Below are positions 53,714-63,094 of a DNA stretch of 64,000 nucleotides, piece by piece (the stretch's first letter is position 1; each line of letters starts with the position of its first letter). The DNA is taken from the NCBI GenBank assembly GCA_947500845.1, contig CANMTP010000005.1, positions 62,001 to 126,000 of the forward strand, read 5' to 3'. Below the pieces are notes generated by a model. It saw only the letters and a list, made by a program, of their open reading frames with translations. It made no database searches and was not told where the DNA came from. A program made the translations under genes and the position numbers. This DNA comes from an uncultured Aquimarina sp. Lineage in GTDB: Bacteria > Bacteroidota > Bacteroidia > Flavobacteriales > Flavobacteriaceae.

Positions 53714-55189
53714 TTAAACTATGGGCGTCATCGCCGTCATCGAAGCTCTTAATCTTGCTCCCACCGTTTCTATAGGATGATTTCTTAATGCAGCATTTAC
53801 TTCAATCAATTTTGCATTATCAACCCCATTATCTTTTCCTTGACTAAAAGCTTTGCCAATAACATTGGTATCCATTTTTTTCATAAAATCTGCCAATAAA
53901 GGTTTACAGGCATGATCGAATAAATAACAGCCATACTCTGCCGTATCAGAGATCACGCGATTCATTTCAAACAACTTCTTGCGTGCAATAGTATTCGCAA
54001 TAAGTGGTGTCTCGTGTAATGACTCATAATATGCTGATTCTTCAATAATTCCAGATTCTGTCATTGCTTCAAAAGCCAGTTCCACCCCAGCTCTAACCAA
54101 AGCCACCATCAAAACACCATGATCATAAAATTCCTGTTCTGAAATTTCAACGTTACCGGCAGGAGTTTTTTCAAATGCGGTTTCTCCAGTCGCAGCTCTC
54201 CATGACAATAGGTTTTTATCATCATTGGCCCAGTCTTGCATCATTGTTTTGGAAAAGTGACCGGTCATAATATCATCCATATGTTTCTGAAATAATGGCC
54301 GCATGATATTCTTTAACTCTTCAGATAATTCATAAGCCCTTATTTTTGAAGGATTTGATAAACGATCCATCATATTAGTGATTCCCCCGTACTTCATCCC
54401 TTCGGTAATGGTTTCCCAACCATATTGGATCAATTTCGAAGCGTATCCGGGATCAATTCCTTTTTCAATCATTTTATCAAAACATAAAATAGATCCTGTT
54501 TGCAGCAAACCACATAGTATGGTTTGCTCTCCCATGAGATCAGACTTTACTTCGGCTACAAAAGAAGACTCTAACACCCCTGCTCTATGACCACCTGTTG
54601 CCACAGCATAAGCTTTGGCTTGATCTAACCCATGGCCGTTAGGGTCATTTTCAGGATGTACCGCGATTAAAGTAGGCACGCCAAAACCTCTCTTAAACTC
54701 TTCTCTCACCTCAGATCCCGGACATTTGGGCGCAACCATGATTACCGTAAGATCATCTCTTACCTTCATTCCCTCTTCTACAATATTGAATCCATGAGAA
54801 TAGGATAATGTAGCGCCCTTTTTCATCAATGGCATCACTGTATTCACTACCTGAGTATGTTGCTTATCGGGTGTAAGATTAATCACTACATCTGCATCAG
54901 GAATCAACTCTTCATAAGTACCTACATTAAAACCATTATCGGTAGCATTTTTATAGGATTGTCTTTTTTCTTTTATAGCTGCATCACGTAAAGCATATGA
55001 GATATCAAGTCCAGAATCTCTCATATTTAATCCTTGATTAAGGCCCTGAGCACCACATCCTACAATTACAATTTTTTTCCCTTTTAAGGCGTCAACACCT
55101 GCCGAAAATTCCTCGGCATCCATAAATCTACATTTTCCTAATTGCGTTAATTTATCTCTTAACGATAGCGTATTAAAATAATTTGCCAT
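53714..55189 (-). CDS. ilvC: Ketol-acid reductoisomerase, class II
   Basis: A 491-residue enzyme, the long class-II form with two C-terminal knotted domains (E. coli type). The NADPH-binding region is [20 protein letters not shown], and active-site acids lie in [15 protein letters not shown]. It rearranges and reduces acetolactate and acetohydroxybutyrate in valine/isoleucine synthesis. Third-last in the order ilvD-B-N-C-A. Confidence 0.96.
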   Translation of the reverse strand: MANYFNTLSLRDKLTQLGKCRFMDAEEFSAGVDALKGKKIVIVGCGAQGLNQGLNMRDSGLDISYALRDAAIKEKRQSYKNATDNGFNVGTYEELIPDADVVINLTPDKQHTQVVNTVMPLMKKGATLSYSHGFNIVEEGMKVRDDLTVIMVAPKCPGSEVREEFKRGFGVPTLIAVHPENDPNGHGLDQAKAYAVATGGHRAGVLESSFVAEVKSDLMGEQTILCGLLQTGSILCFDKMIEKGIDPGYASKLIQYGWETITEGMKYGGITNMMDRLSNPSKIRAYELSEELKNIMRPLFQKHMDDIMTGHFSKTMMQDWANDDKNLLSWRAATGETAFEKTPAGNVEISEQEFYDHGVLMVALVRAGVELAFEAMTESGIIEESAYYESLHETPLIANTIARKKLFEMNRVISDTAEYGCYLFDHACKPLLADFMKKMDTNVIGKAFSQGKDNGVDNAKLIEVNAALRNHPIETVGARLRASMTAMTPIV

Positions 55190-55416
55190 TTCCTTTTTTT
55201 AATTTGTTAGTATTTCCTGTTTGGAAATCTGGTTTAATTTTGATTTTTAGTTGTTGTTTTATGGTGTTCCCTTCGACTGCACTTCGACAAGCTCCGTGTG
55301 ACACCTCAGGGTCGGGCTATTCGCTATATCTTTTATTTTTTGACCTATTCGAGAATCTCAGGAGTCAAAAAAATAAAAGGATGTCGCTACTATCCCTGCC
55401 TAACGTCAGGCAGGCC

Positions 55417-55950
55417 TTACACGGTTTCTGTTGCAAATTTTTCGAGAATTGTGGATATATGCATTTTATCCTTGGTCACTGCTATCCGACCTGATCTGGT
55501 AAATTGCATTAATCCATAGGGTTCTAACTTATGATATAAAGCATCAACCTCTCTGCGCCTTCCGGTTTTTTCTAATACAAAAAACTCTGGAGTCACGGTT
55601 ACTATGTTTGCGTTGCTATTCTTTATAACATTTTGAATTTGACGCTCTTCAAAAAGCAATTTTGAAGCTACTTTGAACAATGCAGTTTCCTGGTAAATAA
55701 TATCTTCTTCCTTGTGATAAAAAGCTCTAATCACCTCTATCTGTTTTTCAATTTGTCCCACAATCTTCTTTACCTGTTCTTCTGTTACTTTTACAGCGAT
55801 TGTAAATCGAAAAACATCTTTGATTTCAGACTGAGAAGCCGTCATACTATCCAAATTAATATGACGCTTTAAAAAAATTGCAGATATCCTGTTAAGCAAT
55901 CCTATATTATTTTCGGTGTATACCGATATTGTGAAATTCTCTTTTTCCAT
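55417..55950 (-). CDS. ilvN: Acetolactate synthase, small regulatory subunit
   Basis: A 177-residue subunit with an N-terminal ACT domain (ISVYTENNIGLLNRISAIFL) and a C-terminal ALS-associated domain (FFVLEKTGRRREVDALYHKL). It gives valine feedback control and stimulates IlvB. A 20-base palindrome (CCTGCC...GGCAGG, 55395-55414) and a dispersed-repeat spacer follow the gene, so partial termination before ilvC is possible. Confidence 0.92.
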   Translation of the reverse strand: MEKENFTISVYTENNIGLLNRISAIFLKRHINLDSMTASQSEIKDVFRFTIAVKVTEEQVKKIVGQIEKQIEVIRAFYHKEEDIIYQETALFKVASKLLFEERQIQNVIKNSNANIVTVTPEFFVLEKTGRRREVDALYHKLEPYGLMQFTRSGRIAVTKDKMHISTILEKFATETV

Positions 55951-55999
55951 TATTTTAAGTTATATGGATTCCAGCCTACGCCGGAATGACAAATTCTTA

Positions 56000-57733
56000 T
56001 TATTCAAGTCTTATATCAGAAACCGATGCCCCCGTTGGTATCATGGGGAATACATTATTTTCTTTTTCAACACATACTTCCAGAAAATAAGGTTCTTTGG
56101 AAGCAATCATTTCTGCAATCGCCTCTTGCAAATCTTCTCGTTTAGCTACTCTTTTTGCTTGTATGTGGTATCCTTTTGCGATGGTTACAAAATCAGGATT
56201 CACCATTTCTGTAGAAGCATAACGTTTATCAAAAAATAACTGTTGCCATTGGCGTACCATTCCTAAAAAATCATTATTAAGCACCACAATTTTCACAGGG
56301 ACCCTGGTCTGAAATATAGTTCCCAATTCCTGTATGGTCATTTGGTATCCACCATCACCAATGATCGCTACTACTTCACGCTCTGGAGCTCCCATTTTGG
56401 CACCAATTGCGGCTGGTAATGCAAAGCCCATTGTGCCCAAACCACCAGAAGTGACATTACTTTTAGACTTATTAAATTCCGCATATCGACAGGCAATCAT
56501 TTGATGTTGTCCTACATCAGATACAATTACTGCATCTCCCTTCGTTTCTTCATTAATACCTCTAAGAACTTCTCCCATAGATAAGCCTTCTTTGATAGGA
56601 TGTAATTCTTCTTTGATTACTTTATCAAATTCTATTGCATCATGATCTTTGAATTCTTGCACCCATGCTTCATAAGCATCAGATTTCACTAAAGGAAGTA
56701 TCTGATTAAGTGTATTCTTGACATTGCCCATTACCGCCACATCTGCCTTAACATTCTTATTCACCTCTGCAGGATCGATTTCAAAATGAATAATTTTTGC
56801 CTGTTTTGCATAGGTTTGTAAATTTCCTGTAACGCGATCATCAAACCGCATTCCTACAGCTAATAGCAAATCACATTCGTTTGTTAACTTATTTGGTCCG
56901 TAATTTCCATGCATTCCCACCATACCCACATTAAGTGGATGAGAAGTTGGCAACGCCGAAAGTCCAAGTATTGTCCATGCGGCTGGAATTCCGGACTTTT
57001 CTACAAAGCGTTTCAATTCTTCTTCTGCTTCACCTAAAATTACTCCCTGTCCAAAAACAATCATAGGTTTTTTAGCTTTGTTGATCAATACTACAGCTTC
57101 TTCTAAACTTTTTGGATCAGTTTCTGGCACTGGTACATAACTTCTTATACCTTTACATTTCGAATACTTAAAATCTAGTTCTCCAAACTGCGCATCTTTG
57201 GTAATATCTATTAAAACGGGACCCGGGCGCCCAGAACGTGCTATATAAAATGCTTTAGCCAATATGGTGGGGATATCTTCCGCTTTAGTAACTTGATGAT
57301 TCCATTTTGTAATTGGCGTTGAGATCCCAATAATATCAGTTTCCTGAAATGCATCAGAACCTAATAAATGTGAGCCAACCTGACCTGTTATACAAACCAT
57401 AGGTGTAGAGTCAATTTGAGCATCTGCAATCCCTGTAACGAAATTAGTAGCCCCAGGACCTGAAGTTGCTATCGCAACACCAACTTTACCGCTTGTACGT
57501 GCGTATCCCTGAGCCGCATGCGTAGCGCCTTGCTCATGTCGAGTGAGTACGTGATGCAATTGATCCCTAAATTTATACAACTCATCATACACCGGCATAA
57601 TGGCACCTCCAGGATATCCATAAACCAGGTCTACACCCTCTGCCAAAAGACATCGGATTACAGCTTCTGCTCCGGTGATTTTTGTCATCACTGCTTTTGT
57701 TTCCTTTTTTTCGGTTTGCGTTTGTGTTTCCAT
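56000..57733 (-). CDS. ilvB: Acetolactate synthase, large catalytic subunit
   Basis: A 577-residue ThDP enzyme. The catalytic glutamate region is YGYPGGAIMPVYDEL and the ThDP/magnesium motif is IGDGGYQMTIQELG...NNDFLGM. The FAD-binding middle domain is present. It condenses pyruvate with pyruvate or 2-oxobutyrate. Lies 49 bases from ilvN. Confidence 0.96.
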   Translation of the reverse strand: METQTQTEKKETKAVMTKITGAEAVIRCLLAEGVDLVYGYPGGAIMPVYDELYKFRDQLHHVLTRHEQGATHAAQGYARTSGKVGVAIATSGPGATNFVTGIADAQIDSTPMVCITGQVGSHLLGSDAFQETDIIGISTPITKWNHQVTKAEDIPTILAKAFYIARSGRPGPVLIDITKDAQFGELDFKYSKCKGIRSYVPVPETDPKSLEEAVVLINKAKKPMIVFGQGVILGEAEEELKRFVEKSGIPAAWTILGLSALPTSHPLNVGMVGMHGNYGPNKLTNECDLLLAVGMRFDDRVTGNLQTYAKQAKIIHFEIDPAEVNKNVKADVAVMGNVKNTLNQILPLVKSDAYEAWVQEFKDHDAIEFDKVIKEELHPIKEGLSMGEVLRGINEETKGDAVIVSDVGQHQMIACRYAEFNKSKSNVTSGGLGTMGFALPAAIGAKMGAPEREVVAIIGDGGYQMTIQELGTIFQTRVPVKIVVLNNDFLGMVRQWQQLFFDKRYASTEMVNPDFVTIAKGYHIQAKRVAKREDLQEAIAEMIASKEPYFLEVCVEKENNVFPMIPTGASVSDIRLE

Positions 57734-57868
57734 ACGCTTTTTTTAGAAATTCAGACATCTAAAAATTAGATGTTAGATTTTATTAAATTCCTGGCTACAT
57801 TTCGACAAGCTTAATGCATCGTGCAGGAATGATAATCGTTGAAATCAATGCTAAGCATTGAAGTTCTA

Positions 57869-59545
57869 CTAAAATTCATCAGTTACACATCCGTTAGATG
57901 CCGATGATACTGTTTTAGCATATTTGTACAACACTCCTCTATCAAACTTAAGTGCCGGCTGTATCCATTCTGTTTTTCTCTTCTCTATTTCAGCTTGATC
58001 AATATCGACAACGATTGAATTTGTTTCTGCATCGATAGTAATTATATCTCCATCTTCTACGAGGCCAATCAATCCACCTTCTTGAGCTTCTGGAGTGATA
58101 TGCCCTACTACAAATCCGTGTGTTCCTCCAGAAAACCTTCCATCAGTAATCAGAGCCACATCTTTACCTAAGCCGGCTCCCATAATTGCAGCAGTAGGCT
58201 TGAGCATTTCTGGCATTCCCGGACCACCTTTAGGTCCCTCATATCGTATGACGACCACGTCTCCCTTTTGCACTTTCCCATCTTTAATACCGTCATTTGC
58301 TGCATATTCGCCATCAAATACTTTCGCTTTTCCTTGAAAACGCAATCCCTCTTTACCTGTTATTTTTGCAACACAACCCTCTTTGGCCAAGTTTCCGAAT
58401 AGTATTCTTAAATGACCGGTTTGCTTAATAGGATTCTCAAGGGGTTTTATGACGTCCTGACCCTCAGTAAGATCTGGAACATCTAATAGATTTTCTGCCA
58501 ATGTTTTTCCGGTAACAGTTAAACAATCTCCATGGAGCAGGCCCTTCTTTAATAAATATTTTAATACCGCAGGAATTCCTCCCACTTCGTGTACATCTTC
58601 CATCAAATATTTCCCGCTAGGCTTTAGATCTGCAAGAAAAGGAGTTTCATCACTAATTCTTTGAAAATCGGTCAACGTGAATTCTACATCTGCAGCTCTT
58701 GCAATTGCCAAGAAATGTAATACCGCATTGGTAGAACCACCAAGAATGGTAACCAATCGTATTGCATTTTCTAAAGACTTTTTGGTAACTATATCTTTAG
58801 GCTTAATATCTTTTTCTAAAAGTAATCGCATGGCTCGTCCTGCTGCTATACTTTCGTCTTCTTTGTTTTTACTTATTGCAGGATTCGATGAATTATAGGG
58901 TAATGCCATCCCTAAAGCCTCGATAGCAGATGCCATCGTATTTGCAGTATACATTCCGCCACAGGCCCCAGCACCGGGACACGCTTTTTCTATAACGCTT
59001 TTATATTCTTTTTGTGTAATCGTACCCGCCACTTTTTCACCCCAAGCCTCAAAAGCAGAAACGACGTCTAATTTTCTTCCTTCATGACATCCAGATGCGA
59101 TAGTTCCGCCATACACCAAAATAGAAGGACGATTTAATCGCAGCATTGCCATTAAAGCACCCGGCATATTTTTGTCACAGCCAACAACCGTAACCATTCC
59201 GTCATACGACATGGCTTGTACTACAGTTTCCATAGAATCGGCAATAACATCTCTTGATGGAAGTGAAAAACGCATTCCCGGAGTACCCATAGAAATCCCA
59301 TCACTTACTCCTATTGTATTAAATATCAATCCAACAACTTCCTCTTCCTGAGTTCCTTTTTTTACCAATTTAGCCAAATCGTTAAGGTGCATATTACAGG
59401 GATTGCCTTCATAACCTGTACTAGCGATTCCAACCAAGGGTTTGTTGAAATCTTCATCGGTAAGCCCTATAGCGTGTAACATTGCCTGAGCTGCCGGTTG
59501 TGTATCATCTTGAGTAACTTGTTTACTGTATTTATTTATACTCAT
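57869..59545 (-). CDS. ilvD: Dihydroxy-acid dehydratase
   Basis: About 558 residues from the ATG at 59545 ([20 protein letters not shown]), the usual start and length; the frame is open upstream to 59641 but the extra 32 residues do not look conserved. Cluster cysteines are in [11 protein letters not shown] and [14 protein letters not shown]. It dehydrates the dihydroxy acids to keto acids. First structural gene of the operon, about 380 bases after the second attenuator terminator. Confidence 0.95.
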   Translation of the reverse strand: MSINKYSKQVTQDDTQPAAQAMLHAIGLTDEDFNKPLVGIASTGYEGNPCNMHLNDLAKLVKKGTQEEEVVGLIFNTIGVSDGISMGTPGMRFSLPSRDVIADSMETVVQAMSYDGMVTVVGCDKNMPGALMAMLRLNRPSILVYGGTIASGCHEGRKLDVVSAFEAWGEKVAGTITQKEYKSVIEKACPGAGACGGMYTANTMASAIEALGMALPYNSSNPAISKNKEDESIAAGRAMRLLLEKDIKPKDIVTKKSLENAIRLVTILGGSTNAVLHFLAIARAADVEFTLTDFQRISDETPFLADLKPSGKYLMEDVHEVGGIPAVLKYLLKKGLLHGDCLTVTGKTLAENLLDVPDLTEGQDVIKPLENPIKQTGHLRILFGNLAKEGCVAKITGKEGLRFQGKAKVFDGEYAANDGIKDGKVQKGDVVVIRYEGPKGGPGMPEMLKPTAAIMGAGLGKDVALITDGRFSGGTHGFVVGHITPEAQEGGLIGLVEDGDIITIDAETNSIVVDIDQAEIEKRKTEWIQPALKFDRGVLYKYAKTVSSASNGCVTDEF

Positions 59546-59641
59546 TCGTTCTGAATATATATTTTTATTGAACTCATTTTTACTCGATAATCGAGATTTG
59601 AATGCTCCGGTGGCTTCCCGCGAAATCAAAATTAATTTCAA

Positions 59642-59672
59642 AGCGATGCCTCAAGGGCTTGCCCGGGGTAGT
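59642..59672. repeat. Dispersed repeat upstream of ilvD
   Basis: GCGATGCCTCAAGGGCTTGC followed by CCGGGGTAGTT, matching in inverted orientation the copy at 53619. Lies between the attenuators and ilvD, inside the operon leader. The 255 bases between it and the second terminator are AT-rich with nothing else seen. Confidence 0.6.
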
Positions 59673-59927
59673 TTACTTTTTGTTATTGACCAAAAACAAA
59701 TTCATTAATTATTTAAAATTTTAACTATTATTTTGAGATATCAACAATTAAAAATCATAGTCTAGGATAAAATTATTTTGTTGTGTTTAAAAGTTTGAAT
59801 ATTATTCAGCCTTCTTACAACATCCAATACTACTTTAAAAAATTTTAATTATTGATTTACAAACACTTACGATCATTTTATTTACAATCACTATTTGTTA
59901 ATTTTTCTAAAACATTCACTTTTTGTG

Positions 59928-59959
59928 TAAAAAAATCCCTTCAAAAACTTGAAGGGATT
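59928..59959 (-). terminator. Attenuator terminator 2 of the ilv operon
   Basis: On the minus strand AATCCCTTCAA pairs with TTGAAGGGATT around a four-base loop, followed by a run of seven T. It lies 31 bases after the stop of leader peptide 2. The segment GAAGGGAU directly after that stop can instead pair with AUCCCUUC of the 5' arm, forming the antiterminator. Confidence 0.85.
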
Positions 59960-59990
59960 CATTCATAAAGATTATATCAATATCCCTTCT

Positions 59991-60053
59991 TTATGGTGAG
60001 CTAATCACCACAATACTAATGACATTGATAATTATGTTTTTAAATCTACTCAT
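59991..60053 (-). CDS. ilv leader peptide 2
   Basis: A 20-residue peptide, MSRFKNIIINVISIVVISSP, with six Ile and three Val codons. Its ATG is about ten bases past the T-run of terminator 1, leaving no room for its own promoter, so it is translated from read-through RNA. The 3' end of the frame can form a UGGUGA/UCACCA pause hairpin. A ribosome stalled at Ile/Val codons would free GAAGGGAU to block terminator 2. Confidence 0.85.
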   Translation of the reverse strand: MSRFKNIIINVISIVVISSP

Positions 60054-60063
60054 GTTTAGTCTA

Positions 60064-60098
60064 ACAAAAAAAGATCCCTTTGTAGAAACAAAGGGACC
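60064..60098 (-). terminator. Attenuator terminator 1 of the ilv operon
   Basis: On the minus strand GGTCCCTTTG pairs with CAAAGGGATC around TTTCTA, followed by seven T. The AAAGGGAU right at the stop of leader peptide 1 can pair with the 5' arm (8 bp including one G-U), which is the antiterminator alternative. Confidence 0.85.
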
Positions 60099-60127
60099 TT
60101 TTATATCTTGTGATCAAAAATATCCCT

Positions 60128-60193
60128 TTATTGACGTGAAATAATCACTTCAAAAGTAATGACATTTATGATATTTGTATTTGTTGTATTCAT
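60128..60193 (-). CDS. ilv leader peptide 1
   Basis: A 21-residue peptide, MNTTNTNIINVITFEVIISR plus Gln, with five Ile, two Val and four Thr codons. The Thr codons fit control of an operon that includes threonine dehydratase. The stop codon is directly followed by AAGGGAU, the candidate antiterminator strand. The promoter was not resolved; a TATATTCG box-like string at 60203-60210 is very close to the ATG. Confidence 0.85.
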   Translation of the reverse strand: MNTTNTNIINVITFEVIISRQ

Positions 60194-60338
60194 TTATGAA
60201 TCCGAATATAGAAAAAATTACTCATTCAGCACAGTTATTGTTAAAAACTTTTCGCATAATAAGTAGATCCAGTCCTTCGGCAGGATGATTTCAACCAACT
60301 ATTTTGAATGCGCTATTCTAGCTTTTCAAAATAGGGCT

Positions 60339-60992
60339 TCAATCAATTTTAACAAGGTTGTGCCTTATACAATGGATAACCAACCCCACTCTTGTTTTTA
60401 CTTCCAGTTTTTTGAAAACCGCCTCTCGATAATTTTCTATCGTCTTTGGACTTAGTCCCATTTCTCCTGCAATATCTTTATAGGTAAGTTCTGTACATGC
60501 ATACTTTAGGAACTTCCACTCCCTCTCTGTTAATTTTTCATGAAGATTTCGCGTGGGTTCTCCATCTTCTGCATGACGTAATGCACTTTCTATTTTGCCC
60601 GAGTAATAAAACCCCTGCTCGATGACCATTTTCATGGCAAATTCAAAATTTTCAGGATGGATATCTTTAAGCAAATATCCTTTTGCCCCCCCCCTAAGCA
60701 TTTTGATAATGGTATCCTCATCATCTTCCATAGTTAACGCCAATACCTTTTGCTCTGGTCGATGCTCTTTTAGCCATTGCATGGTTTGTATCCCATCCAT
60801 CACGGGCATTTTTACATCTAGCAAAATGAGGTCCGGCACCTTACGCTTATGCATGTAATATTGTGTGAGTTCTTTTCCATTTTTTAAAATAGCCAGGACT
60901 TCGTATTCTTCGAGTTTAGAAATTAAGCTTTCTAGTGATTGTGCAAATAGCAGATGGTCATCAACGATGACAATAGTTTTTTTCTTCATCAT
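60339..60992 (-). CDS. NarL/FixJ-type response regulator
   Basis: A 217-residue regulator: receiver domain with IVIVDDH (acid pair at 11-12), phosphoacceptor Asp59 in LILLDVKMP, the conserved lysine in GYLLKDIHP, then a LuxR-type helix-turn-helix (KLTEREWKFLKYACTELTYK... LSPKTIENYREAVFKKL, about 150-210). It binds DNA when phosphorylated by the kinase encoded 13 bases upstream. Targets unknown; the GGGGG hairpin region upstream of the operon is a candidate. Confidence 0.92.
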   Translation of the reverse strand: MMKKKTIVIVDDHLLFAQSLESLISKLEEYEVLAILKNGKELTQYYMHKRKVPDLILLDVKMPVMDGIQTMQWLKEHRPEQKVLALTMEDDEDTIIKMLRGGAKGYLLKDIHPENFEFAMKMVIEQGFYYSGKIESALRHAEDGEPTRNLHEKLTEREWKFLKYACTELTYKDIAGEMGLSPKTIENYREAVFKKLEVKTRVGLVIHCIRHNLVKID

Positions 60993-61005
60993 GTACCCTT
61001 TATAA

Positions 61006-61788
61006 TCAAACTTTATTTTTTACCGGATAGGATAATACTATCGAAACTCCTTTTCCGGGAGCTGATTGGTAATCAAAATTCGCCTTTACCAATGCAGCAC
61101 GACTTTTCATATTCAACAATCCTGAATTGGCCTGTACCGATTTCATGTCAAATCCAACACCATCGTCCTCTACTTTTATATTCAACCTATCGGGAGCATA
61201 TGCTAATGCTACATGTAGATGAGATGCCTCTGCATGCTTAATTGTATTAGAAAAAAATTCCTGAATAATGCGATACAAAATAATCTCATCTTTTGGGTTG
61301 ATATGAAATTCTTCTCCGGTAACAAAAAGCTCTGTTTTTAAAAAACGTAATTTTTCGAATCTTTCTAACTCTACCTGTATGGATTTCTCCAGACCTATAT
61401 TATGAATTACTTCATTATTTAAAGTTTTGGATAAATTACGAATTTCCTGAAGACTATCCCCTACCAATTTACGAACCTCCTGCAAGGATTCTGATGCGGT
61501 GTCATCGATGGTAGTGCCCATAATGTTAATTTGCATTACGGCAGTAGACAATAGTTGCCCAATATTATCGTGTAGCTCCCAGCTTACATTTTTAAGGGCC
61601 TGTTCTTGTATTTCGATACGGGATTTAAAGATTTCGTCTTCGAAACGTTGCTCTGCTTTTAACTTGTCGAAAAGTAATTTGTTTTTTCGACGTTGGAAAG
61701 CAACAAAAAATATAATACCGAAAACTACAAAGAAAAGAATAATTACAGTAAAATATATTATGAGTAAGATTTGTTCTTTCTCGAGCAT
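61006..61788 (-). CDS. Sensor histidine kinase (HisKA_3, NarX-like)
   Basis: About 260 residues from the ATG at 61788. One N-terminal membrane helix (ILLIIYFTVIILFFVVFGII), then the HisKA_3 dimerisation domain with His73 in SWELHDNIGQLLS, and an HATPase domain (FFSNTIKHAEASH; VEDDGVGFD; GLLNMKSRAAL). No sensor domain of its own, so it probably depends on the seven-helix protein encoded upstream, whose 3' end overlaps its start by 31 bases. Confidence 0.9.
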   Translation of the reverse strand: MLEKEQILLIIYFTVIILFFVVFGIIFFVAFQRRKNKLLFDKLKAEQRFEDEIFKSRIEIQEQALKNVSWELHDNIGQLLSTAVMQINIMGTTIDDTASESLQEVRKLVGDSLQEIRNLSKTLNNEVIHNIGLEKSIQVELERFEKLRFLKTELFVTGEEFHINPKDEIILYRIIQEFFSNTIKHAEASHLHVALAYAPDRLNIKVEDDGVGFDMKSVQANSGLLNMKSRAALVKANFDYQSAPGKGVSIVLSYPVKNKV

Positions 61789-62459
61789 ATTATAAAACCT
61801 ATTATATAACAAGTATACATAAAAATATTAGTCAAAGTAAGAGTTATGTAATGAATCTTAACAAATAATGGATTATCCTGTTCAATAAAATATTGACTAT
61901 AAATGAATAATGGTGTTACAGAAATATGAAAAATCAATGACCCGAAGGCAACATAAAAGACTAATGATCTTTTAAAATATAATATTTCGTCACTTTGCAA
62001 AACTTCATAAAAGTAATAGAGAATTGAAGCTAGTAATAAGAAAGACCCAAATACTGTAGAATAAGCAGAAAGGTTAACGAAAAAAACCTTGGAGAAAATT
62101 AAATTTACAATGGCTGAAATTACATAAAAAATTAAAACCCATCTGATTAATTTCTTAACCCTATTAGAACCTATGTATAGATAAAAAAAGGTCACATAAA
62201 AAGTATAATTAACTATTGCGAAGGAGTTATAGAGCCAGTGATTTTCTCTTAAAGTCTCTGGTAGAAATAATAAAGAATCAGGATCAGATATATTTATAAA
62301 AAAACCCACCATTTCAATTAAAAAAGTTAGAAATAGAAAAAAAACGAAATATCGAGATACATTATCGCGATATTTCGTTTTTAAGTAAAATAATCCTACT
62401 GCGAATGCTACAAGCTCGAACAATAGAGGTAAGTCGTATATAACAAAAAAGTTATTCAA
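61758..62459 (-). CDS. Seven-helix membrane protein of two-component operon
   Basis: A 233-residue protein with about seven hydrophobic segments (for example FELVAFAVGLFYL, YFVFFLFLTFLIEMVGFF, YTFYVTFFYLYIG, IFMYTCYIIGFIIC). The fold resembles small 7TM sensor modules without being assigned. It overlaps the kinase gene by 31 bases and follows the 131-residue gene by four, so the four genes form an operon. Likely signal input or membrane partner of the kinase (inference). Confidence 0.7.
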   Translation of the reverse strand: MNNFFVIYDLPLLFELVAFAVGLFYLKTKYRDNVSRYFVFFLFLTFLIEMVGFFINISDPDSLLFLPETLRENHWLYNSFAIVNYTFYVTFFYLYIGSNRVKKLIRWVLIFYVISAIVNLIFSKVFFVNLSAYSTVFGSFLLLASILYYFYEVLQSDEILYFKRSLVFYVAFGSLIFHISVTPLFIYSQYFIEQDNPLFVKIHYITLTLTNIFMYTCYIIGFIICSRKNKSYS

Positions 62460-62463
62460 CCTG

Positions 62464-62859
62464 CTAATAAATTACTGGTGGCCGACCACTTTGGCTGAAA
62501 TTCAATGGTTCTAACGTATAATTATTAGGAGCACTATCGTCATCTTTACCCAAACCTCCAGCAGGAGCTCCTGTGGGTGCTAAAAATAATGTAGAATATC
62601 CTCTGTTCATTTTACATTTTTCTTTTGGATATGCTCCAAAATAAATTCGTATTCCAGGATTATCGATACCTTGTTTTCTGGACTGTTTTTTTACATATTT
62701 CAGATATTCCTGAAGTTCCTCTACACTCCACCAAAACTCTCTCGTATCCTGAAAGCCAATACATTTATCAATTTCAGGAGTACGGGTATCACACCATGCC
62801 TTCTGTAATTCTTTTGCCTCCTCTTTACTAATACATTTTTCGGGTCGTTTTTTTCCCAT
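62464..62859 (-). CDS. Soluble protein of the two-component operon, unknown function
   Basis: A 131-residue protein without signal or membrane segments. It contains several cysteines (Cys9, Cys23, Cys33, and one in KEKCKMN), a tryptophan-rich motif (REFWWSVEELQEYLKYVKKQ) and a conserved-looking IRIYFGAYPKEKCKMNRGYS, then a low-complexity tail. No family recognised. First gene of the operon; could be a ligand-binding or regulatory partner. Confidence 0.65.
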   Translation of the reverse strand: MGKKRPEKCISKEEAKELQKAWCDTRTPEIDKCIGFQDTREFWWSVEELQEYLKYVKKQSRKQGIDNPGIRIYFGAYPKEKCKMNRGYSTLFLAPTGAPAGGLGKDDDSAPNNYTLEPLNFSQSGRPPVIY

Positions 62860-63026
62860 AACATTTCACTTTTTTAGGTTAACTAGCGCTAATATTACCA
62901 AAAAACAAGGTGCTACACAAATATGAAGACCCTTTTCGATTCCATTTTACGGCAAAACCGTATATTTAATTAATTGATTATCAAAGATTTGAATATTATT
63001 CCAAATTTTTGAAAAAATTAACAAAA

Positions 63027-63066
63027 GGGGATTTTCCCCCTGTAACACATGGGGGTTTTCCCCCTG
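63027..63066. terminator. Double G-rich hairpin between pxpC and the two-component operon
   Basis: Two mini-palindromes lie in tandem: GGGGATTTTCCCCC and GGGGGTTTTCCCCC, separated by TGTAACACAT. On the minus strand the last stem is followed by a T-rich stretch, so it can terminate the pxp operon. Its neat duplication about 170 bases before the next gene also allows a regulatory role. Confidence 0.5.
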
Positions 63067-63094
63067 GTCGAATTTTATGTTATTTTTCTTACAA

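Noticed and set aside
59546..59641. N-terminal extension of ilvD
   Set aside because: The 32 extra residues resemble no dehydratase start, and the standard MSINKYSKQ start lies at 59545.
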